Shown piece after piece: positions 59,682 through 64,000 of a DNA stretch of 64,000 nt; positions within the stretch are counted from its first letter, which is position 1, and every line of letters starts with the position of its first letter. Where the stretch lies: the NCBI GenBank assembly GCA_036557885.1, contig DATBGS010000003.1, positions 62,001-126,000 on the forward strand. Reading direction: 5' to 3'. The DNA is from DATBGS01 sp036557885 (GTDB lineage Bacteria; Chloroflexota; Ktedonobacteria; Ktedonobacterales; DATBGS01). The notes under the pieces were generated by a model. The model did no database searches. It had not been told where the DNA came from and worked only from the letters and a program-made list of their open reading frames with translations. The position numbers and the translations under genes were made by a program.

Positions 59682-60122
59682 TTAAGCTGATGTCCCCTGG
59701 CAGCAGCCTGGCCTGGGGTGGAGCAGGTGATGAGACACTCTGCCTGGAGTTGAGGCGAGATCGGCATCTCCCTTTTCTGGATCGGCTGCATCGAACACCT
59801 CGTCAGTTATCCCTAAAGAAAAAAGAGCGGCAAGAATATGTAGGCAAGATGCCAACCGATCGTCGAGATGAGCAATCCTGTCAAGACGCCTTTTTCCCAG
59901 AGTACGCAGGCGGCTGAAGAGCAAACAAAGCACAGCGAAGGCGACTTCTGCTCCGTAGACCGCGACAGCAAAGCCAGGGATGAACGTGAGGACCACGAGC
60001 ACGGTGCTTGTGGGGAACCTCACCAGTCCGACCAGGGCGAGCGGCAGAGGAATGATACCTACTATCACGCCAGCCCAATACACCAGCCAGGAAAAAGCGC
60101 GCGCTTTTGAGTGAATTTTCAT
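59682..60122 (-). CDS. small membrane protein of unknown function
   Basis: A 146-residue protein with three hydrophobic stretches (SWLVYWAGVIVGIIPLPLALVGLV; TVLVVLTFIPGFAVAVYGAEVAFAVLCLLF; LHILAALFSLGI) and a basic middle loop. ATG at 60122, after AGAGAGGACTTGGCGA, gives the start; a longer in-frame start at 60275 would add an Ala/Arg-rich stretch. It precedes the cyclase-STAND gene by 27 bp in the same direction, so it may be co-expressed with it. Confidence 0.65.
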   Translation of the reverse strand: MKIHSKARAFSWLVYWAGVIVGIIPLPLALVGLVRFPTSTVLVVLTFIPGFAVAVYGAEVAFAVLCLLFSRLRTLGKRRLDRIAHLDDRLASCLHILAALFSLGITDEVFDAADPEKGDADLASTPGRVSHHLLHPRPGCCQGTSA

Positions 60123-60320
60123 TCGCCAAGTCCTCTCTTTAGACACAGCGCCTTCTGCTCGTCTAACCACTGCTCGGCCAAGCTCCGCGCCAGCGCCAGC
60201 AGCAAGGAGCCTCAAGCCGCCCGGAATGTACCTGCGGCAGAGGTGCGCTCCAATTGTGGCGCCGTCTGGCCGCACGCGCTCCCCCGAGAGGGGCGAGTAT
60301 TGACTACCCGATAGCTTGCG

Positions 60321-62849
60321 TCAACGTTGCGACTCCGAGGACAATGGCTCCTGGGCGCTCGTCGTGGCTGGCTTGGTGAATGCTGCCTCCAGAGCGGCAG
60401 CTTCCTCTGCTCGTCCCTGGACGGAGAGGAGGTGGGCGTAGCGGGTGCGGGTCTCTCGGGCATGAGGATGATCTCGTCCCAAGTGCTGTTCTTGGATCGC
60501 CAGCGCCTGCTGGTAGAAGGTGAGGGCCTGGTCTGGCTGGCGCTGGAGTTCATGTAAGAGCGCATACCCATATAGACTTTCCGCTGTTTCGAGATGATGC
60601 GCTCCGCGCTGTTGCTGGCGAATGAGAAGCGCGCGCTGGTAGAGCGGCTCGGCTTGCTCGTAGTGACCCTGCTCGCGATAGAGGTCCGCCAATCCGCTCA
60701 AGGGGAAGGCGACCTCCGGGTGAGTGCTTCCCAGTGCCTGTTCCCGAATCTCGAGCGCGCGCTGGTAGAGAGGCTCGGCTTCAGCATACTTCCCTTGCTC
60801 GCGATAGAGGCCAGCCAGGCTGTCGAGGGCGTAGGCCACTTCAGGGTGTTCTGGACCGAACATCTGCTCCTGCAGGAGCAGCGCCTGCTGCAAGAGCGGC
60901 TCGGCCTCGGCATAGCGCCCTTGCATCGTATAGAGGACTGCCAGATTGTTGAGGACCGGGGCGAGCAAGGAATTGTTGTCATCGGGCGGCTGCTCGCAGA
61001 GCTGGCGCGCGCGCTGGAAGAGCGGCTCAGCCTGCTGGAAATGGCCTTGCTCAGCATAGAGGATCGCCAGATTGTCGAGGACGAGGGGCATCTCGGGATA
61101 GTCGCCACTCCCTGCCTGTTCCCAGAGCTGGAGCGCACGCTTGAAGAGCGGCTCAGCCTCGGCGTAGCGCCCTTGCGCGCGGTAGAGTTCGGCCAGTCCG
61201 CTCAAGGGGAGGGCGACCTGGGGATCAGAGTTTCCCAGCGCCTGCTCGTATATTTGTAGGGCGCGCTGATAGAGTGGCTCGGACTCCGCGTACTCTGCGC
61301 GCTGGTACAAATAGTCTGCTGTTTTGGTCAGTAACGGAGCCAACTCCAGACTGGCCGTCTGCGAGGCAGTGGCATTTGCCAGAGTGAGGACATGGGGCAA
61401 GAGGCGGCCACAGGCGTCCCAATGTCCCCAGAACTGATGACTGACGTCAGGAAAGACACTGTTGAGTGCGGCGCTGCCACGCTCGATCCACTGCTCGCGC
61501 TCCTCTGGGGTCATGGCATCCTGCAGCACCGCCTGCACCAGGCGGTGGATCCAGAGGGTGTGTTCGCGGCTGTTGCGCCGGACCAACGAGTAGCGTTGAA
61601 TGACCGCCAGCGCCTGGTTGAATACCAGCGAGTTCGTCTCAAGGACAGCAAGTTGCGGTCCCAGGTGAGCGGCGCCTTGCAGGAAGAGCTCTTCGGGAAT
61701 GGCATCGGGATGCAGCCAGGCACACAATCGCAGCAGATCAGCCGCCAGCGCGCTCTGCTGCTCTACCTGAGCAAAAGAGAGCGACCAAGTAGTCGCCACG
61801 GAGTCGGGATGGTCGGTCAGCACGCCTCCGCGGCGCCGTAGGAGCTCCATCCGATGACTTCGGAAGAGGTCCAAATACTGCTGGAGGCCACACTGGGTCT
61901 CCTCCAGATAAGCTCCCGCCTGGTCCAGCGCCAGGGGCAATCCACCAAGCTCCTCTGAAAGCTGGATTGCCACTTGCCAATCGGTCTGCTCAGCCTGGGC
62001 CAGGGGCGCATCGAGGGCGAGCAGCCCTGCTCGACGCAGCAGCAACAGCGGGCCGGTGTCCAGGTCCAGCGGCTCGACCTCCAGGCGGCTAGCCAGTCCA
62101 CCCAGGGCCTGGGCGCGTGTTGTGAGCAGAAGATGCCCCTGGAGCGGAGCCGGGAGAACCTCTGGTAAGAAGGCGAACTCATCCGCATTATCCAGGATCA
62201 AGAGCCAGTTGGGATGCTGGCTGAACCAGCCCTTGACGGCATTTACGATGACAGCTTGATCTCCTTCCTCTCGCTCTGGCAGGGACAGCGTCTGGGCAAT
62301 CTCGACAAAGCCGACCACCAGCGCATCCCGACTCTCGGCACGCGCCCAAAAGATCGCCTGATAGTCCTGGGCGTGGCGATAGGCATACTCAAGGGCCACC
62401 TGGGTTTTGCCTACCCCGCCCAGGCCACTGAGCGCGGGTGGTTGCGCCAGCGCCATCGTCTGCCCCGCGTGCAACTGGCGGTGTAACCGGGCGAGGAGGT
62501 CTTCTCGTCCTAGAAAAAACGGGTTGCGTGGGTAGGGAAGGGTTAATAGGTGGGGAGCAGCAGGCACGGAAGGTCCAGCGGAGGCAGGCGTACCTCCTGC
62601 CTCCCGTTGGATGCGCGCCGCCTCGCGCAGGCGTTCTTGTTTGGAGGAGTCCAATCCGCTGGTGGTGAGCGCCGCCAGTAAACGGGCAACGGTATCGGGA
62701 TAGGGCTTCAGGCGCGCCCCGCGTTCGAGGGCACTGATAGCATTGGGACTGATCCCCGCCGCCTCCGCGAGCTGGAGTTGGCTGAGTCCAGCGTCTTGCC
62801 GATAAGCTCTGAGCAAGGCGCCAAAGGGTGGGGGGGGCGTAGACGCCAT
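60321..62849 (-). CDS. XRE-type helix-turn-helix + NB-ARC + TPR regulator
   Basis: An 842-residue STAND protein. An XRE helix-turn-helix covers residues about 10-62 (LSQLQLAEAAGISPNAISALERG). The NB-ARC ATPase has P-loop SGLGGVGKTQ at 141-150, WLLILDNAD and LLLTTRA. From about 500 to the end are tandem TPR motifs with AEPLYQRAL repeats, spaced 42 residues. The order HTH, NTPase and TPR fits signal-dependent regulators such as those in Ktedonobacteria and actinomycetes. ATG at 62849 follows GAAAGGGAG. 11-bp tandem repeats lie just upstream. Confidence 0.9.
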   Translation of the reverse strand: MASTPPPPFGALLRAYRQDAGLSQLQLAEAAGISPNAISALERGARLKPYPDTVARLLAALTTSGLDSSKQERLREAARIQREAGGTPASAGPSVPAAPHLLTLPYPRNPFFLGREDLLARLHRQLHAGQTMALAQPPALSGLGGVGKTQVALEYAYRHAQDYQAIFWARAESRDALVVGFVEIAQTLSLPEREEGDQAVIVNAVKGWFSQHPNWLLILDNADEFAFLPEVLPAPLQGHLLLTTRAQALGGLASRLEVEPLDLDTGPLLLLRRAGLLALDAPLAQAEQTDWQVAIQLSEELGGLPLALDQAGAYLEETQCGLQQYLDLFRSHRMELLRRRGGVLTDHPDSVATTWSLSFAQVEQQSALAADLLRLCAWLHPDAIPEELFLQGAAHLGPQLAVLETNSLVFNQALAVIQRYSLVRRNSREHTLWIHRLVQAVLQDAMTPEEREQWIERGSAALNSVFPDVSHQFWGHWDACGRLLPHVLTLANATASQTASLELAPLLTKTADYLYQRAEYAESEPLYQRALQIYEQALGNSDPQVALPLSGLAELYRAQGRYAEAEPLFKRALQLWEQAGSGDYPEMPLVLDNLAILYAEQGHFQQAEPLFQRARQLCEQPPDDNNSLLAPVLNNLAVLYTMQGRYAEAEPLLQQALLLQEQMFGPEHPEVAYALDSLAGLYREQGKYAEAEPLYQRALEIREQALGSTHPEVAFPLSGLADLYREQGHYEQAEPLYQRALLIRQQQRGAHHLETAESLYGYALLHELQRQPDQALTFYQQALAIQEQHLGRDHPHARETRTRYAHLLSVQGRAEEAAALEAAFTKPATTSAQEPLSSESQR

Positions 62850-62965
62850 GCGGTTCTCCCTTTCCATGCGCGGCCACACGTTCTCCCGAACGCAGCCTCT
62901 TCCTCCAGGCCCCTAGCATAGCAAAAAAGCCGCAGGAGCACAAGAGGTCAGCGTCTATGTGGGAA

Positions 62966-62998
62966 GTGTGGGGGGAGTGTGGGGGGAGTGTGGGGGGA
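62966..62998. repeat. 11-bp tandem repeat, three exact copies
   Basis: GTGTGGGGGGA occurs at 62966-62976, 62977-62987 and 62988-62998, with weaker copies on both sides (GTGGGAA before, GTGTGTG after). The 11-bp period is one helical turn, so all units face the same side of DNA. It lies between the divergent XRE regulator and the small-protein genes; a candidate regulatory site. Confidence 0.75.
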
Positions 62999-63137
62999 GT
63001 GTGTGTAGACTGCCAGGCGCGGCGGCTCTATCCTGGATATGGAAGCAAGAAATGCGTTATCTGGCGCATCCACTGCACCTGCGTCCAATGGGGACGGTGG
63101 CAGTACGCACCACACCGAGAAAGGAGCTGTCATAAAC

Positions 63138-63431
63138 ATGACGCTTGTCGGAGCTAATCTTCCCCTGATGCAACAGCTGATCCATAGGTTATCCCAGGCC
63201 GAAGAAAGACTCGGCCCTCTCCTGGATGACACCTATACAGCAGGCTCTCAGTTTCTCGAAACCTTCACATCGCCCCAGAAGCCGCAGTTGGAGCAGGAAT
63301 TCAACCAGTTGATTACCGACCTGCGGGGAGCGCGAAACTATAATTACCGCCTGCTCACCTTTTTGCAGATATTATTCCGCTACCTACAAGAAGCAGAACA
63401 CGTGCAGCAGGCTGCAGACGCTGCGGAGTGA
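63138..63431 (+). CDS. small helical protein A, paralogue of the next gene
   Basis: A 97-residue protein without Cys, predicted to form a two-helix hairpin with centre QFLETFTSPQKPQLEQEFNQL. The neighbouring protein aligns with it along almost its whole length (FLETF, P-x2-E-x-x-F/A-x-Q-L shared). The size and the helix-turn-helix of about 45+45 residues resemble WXG100/ESAT-6-like proteins, but there is no WXG. ATG at 63138 lies 11 bp after AAGGAG. Function unknown. Confidence 0.7.
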   Translation: MTLVGANLPLMQQLIHRLSQAEERLGPLLDDTYTAGSQFLETFTSPQKPQLEQEFNQLITDLRGARNYNYRLLTFLQILFRYLQEAEHVQQAADAAE

Positions 63432-63456
63432 TGCAAAAGAAAGGCCGATTTCGAGT

Positions 63457-63735
63457 ATGTCAAACGTTTTCTTAGCTGATCTTGCCGCGCTGCAAAACCT
63501 GATTGCCAGGTTCCGATATGGCATTGACGAGTTGGAACACATCGATGGCGCACTCAACGCAGCCTATTATCCGTTTCTCGAAACCTTTCACTCATCTCAC
63601 AGGCCGCGGGTGGAAGAAGCCTTCCAGCAGTTGGAACACTACATCCATGAGGCCACGGGGCTAGAACAGAGCCTTCTCTACGGTTTTGAGACGCTGCTTA
63701 CCGACCTGCAAACCAGGCAGGGAAAGACGATCTAA
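63457..63735 (+). CDS. small helical protein B, paralogue of the previous gene
   Basis: A 92-residue protein, predicted helical hairpin with centre PFLETFHSSHRPRVEEAFQQL. It starts 25 bp after the first gene in the same direction and is likely co-translated. The pair may form a heterodimer as ESAT-6/CFP-10 do, but no WXG motif or C-terminal YxxxD/E signal is visible. A secretion gene would have to lie beyond the window. Confidence 0.7.
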   Translation: MSNVFLADLAALQNLIARFRYGIDELEHIDGALNAAYYPFLETFHSSHRPRVEEAFQQLEHYIHEATGLEQSLLYGFETLLTDLQTRQGKTI

Positions 63736-63934
63736 GCCGCGAATAGCTTGCCAATAAGTAGGGGAAAGGAATAAGATCGTGGCGGAGGCCATGAGCAGCG
63801 CAATCCTTACGGCCTCTGATCCCAGGGGCAGCCAACCTCCCACCATCGGTAGCGAGAGATAGCCCTGGGTTTACCAGGTGCAGGAACCAGCTCCAGGAGG
63901 GGGTAGGTTTTGTCGGAGATGACAGGAGGCCGCT

Positions 63935-64000
63935 ATGTTCACTGCCAGGCAGCGCGACCAGGTGCGTCAGCGCGTCCTCGAACTAGCCAGGGCCGATCCA
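63935..64000 (+). CDS. nucleotidyltransferase-like protein (5' end only)
   Basis: The ATG follows ACAGGAGGCCGCT and opens a frame MFTARQRDQVRQRVLELARADP that runs to the window edge. The start resembles the N-terminal helix of nucleotidyltransferase-domain proteins related to kanamycin or aminoglycoside nucleotidyltransferases. Only 22 codons are visible, so the family is tentative. Confidence 0.5.
   Translation, partial: MFTARQRDQVRQRVLELARADP

Noticed and set aside
62966..62998. 11-bp repeats as a CRISPR
   Set aside because: The units are contiguous, far too short and have no spacers or cas genes.

Overview
The window looks like a chromosomal segment of a Chloroflexota bacterium, most likely of the class Ktedonobacteria. 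This is inferred from the moderately high GC, an F420-type deazaflavin oxidoreductase, large STAND/TPR regulators, two ECF sigma/anti-sigma pairs, and a core of ordinary housekeeping genes in short operons on both strands. No rRNA, plasmid or phage backbone is visible. One tRNA, one complete TnpB insertion element, a MITE-like element and several palindromic intergenic repeats are present.

Layout: 1-2.4 kb holds the end of an ABC peptide-binding protein, a MarR-ROK sugar-kinase pair and a deazaflavin oxidoreductase. 2.3-4.8 kb is a minus-strand unit of a small membrane protein, tRNA-Ile2, obg and a FixH-like protein. 5.1-9.5 kb carries a DUF2085 membrane protein and a PadR-regulated ABC exporter. 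9.6-14.8 kb has a zinc ribbon, uvrB, a HicB-DinB fusion, a radical SAM protein and a GNAT. 14.9-17.8 kb is a haem operon (hemC, hemD, 7-TM protein). 17.8-27.6 kb holds a P-loop protein, a receptor-like membrane protein, a MetE-like methyltransferase, a TlpA-like thioredoxin, an ECF sigma/anti-sigma pair, a WYL regulator with an MFS exporter, and a J-domain/zincin fusion. 27.6-29.4 kb is serS behind a full T-box leader. 29.4-38 kb contains lipid genes (DagK-like kinase, psd, pssA), a cyclase/FAD oxidase/methyltransferase trio and a SufS-like enzyme. 38-41.4 kb has the second sigma/anti-sigma pair and a winged-helix (AlkZ-like) protein.

41.4-42.9 kb is an IS605-type element with tnpB and a small ribbon-helix-helix gene, inserted at the 3' end of a zinc-ribbon coiled-coil gene. 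43.9-52.6 kb holds yajQ, a 1284-residue TPR protein and a c-di-AMP/amino-sugar group: cdaA, cdaR and glmS. glmS has a clear glmS ribozyme in its leader, so GlcN6P supply appears to be set by self-cleavage of the mRNA. 52.9-56.5 kb is accessory: a secreted BNR-repeat protein, a BNR fragment, repeats and a lipoprotein. 56.7-64 kb holds two large STAND proteins (a class III cyclase/NB-ARC/TPR and an XRE/NB-ARC/TPR), a triple 11-bp tandem repeat in front of the second, two small paralogous helical proteins, and the start of a probable nucleotidyltransferase.

The strongest non-routine observations are the glmS ribozyme, the serS T-box with its promoter, the leaderless autoregulated-looking RHH-TnpB element, the J-domain/zincin membrane fusion, insertions in both HemC and HemD, and the paralogous small-protein pair next to the 11-bp repeats.
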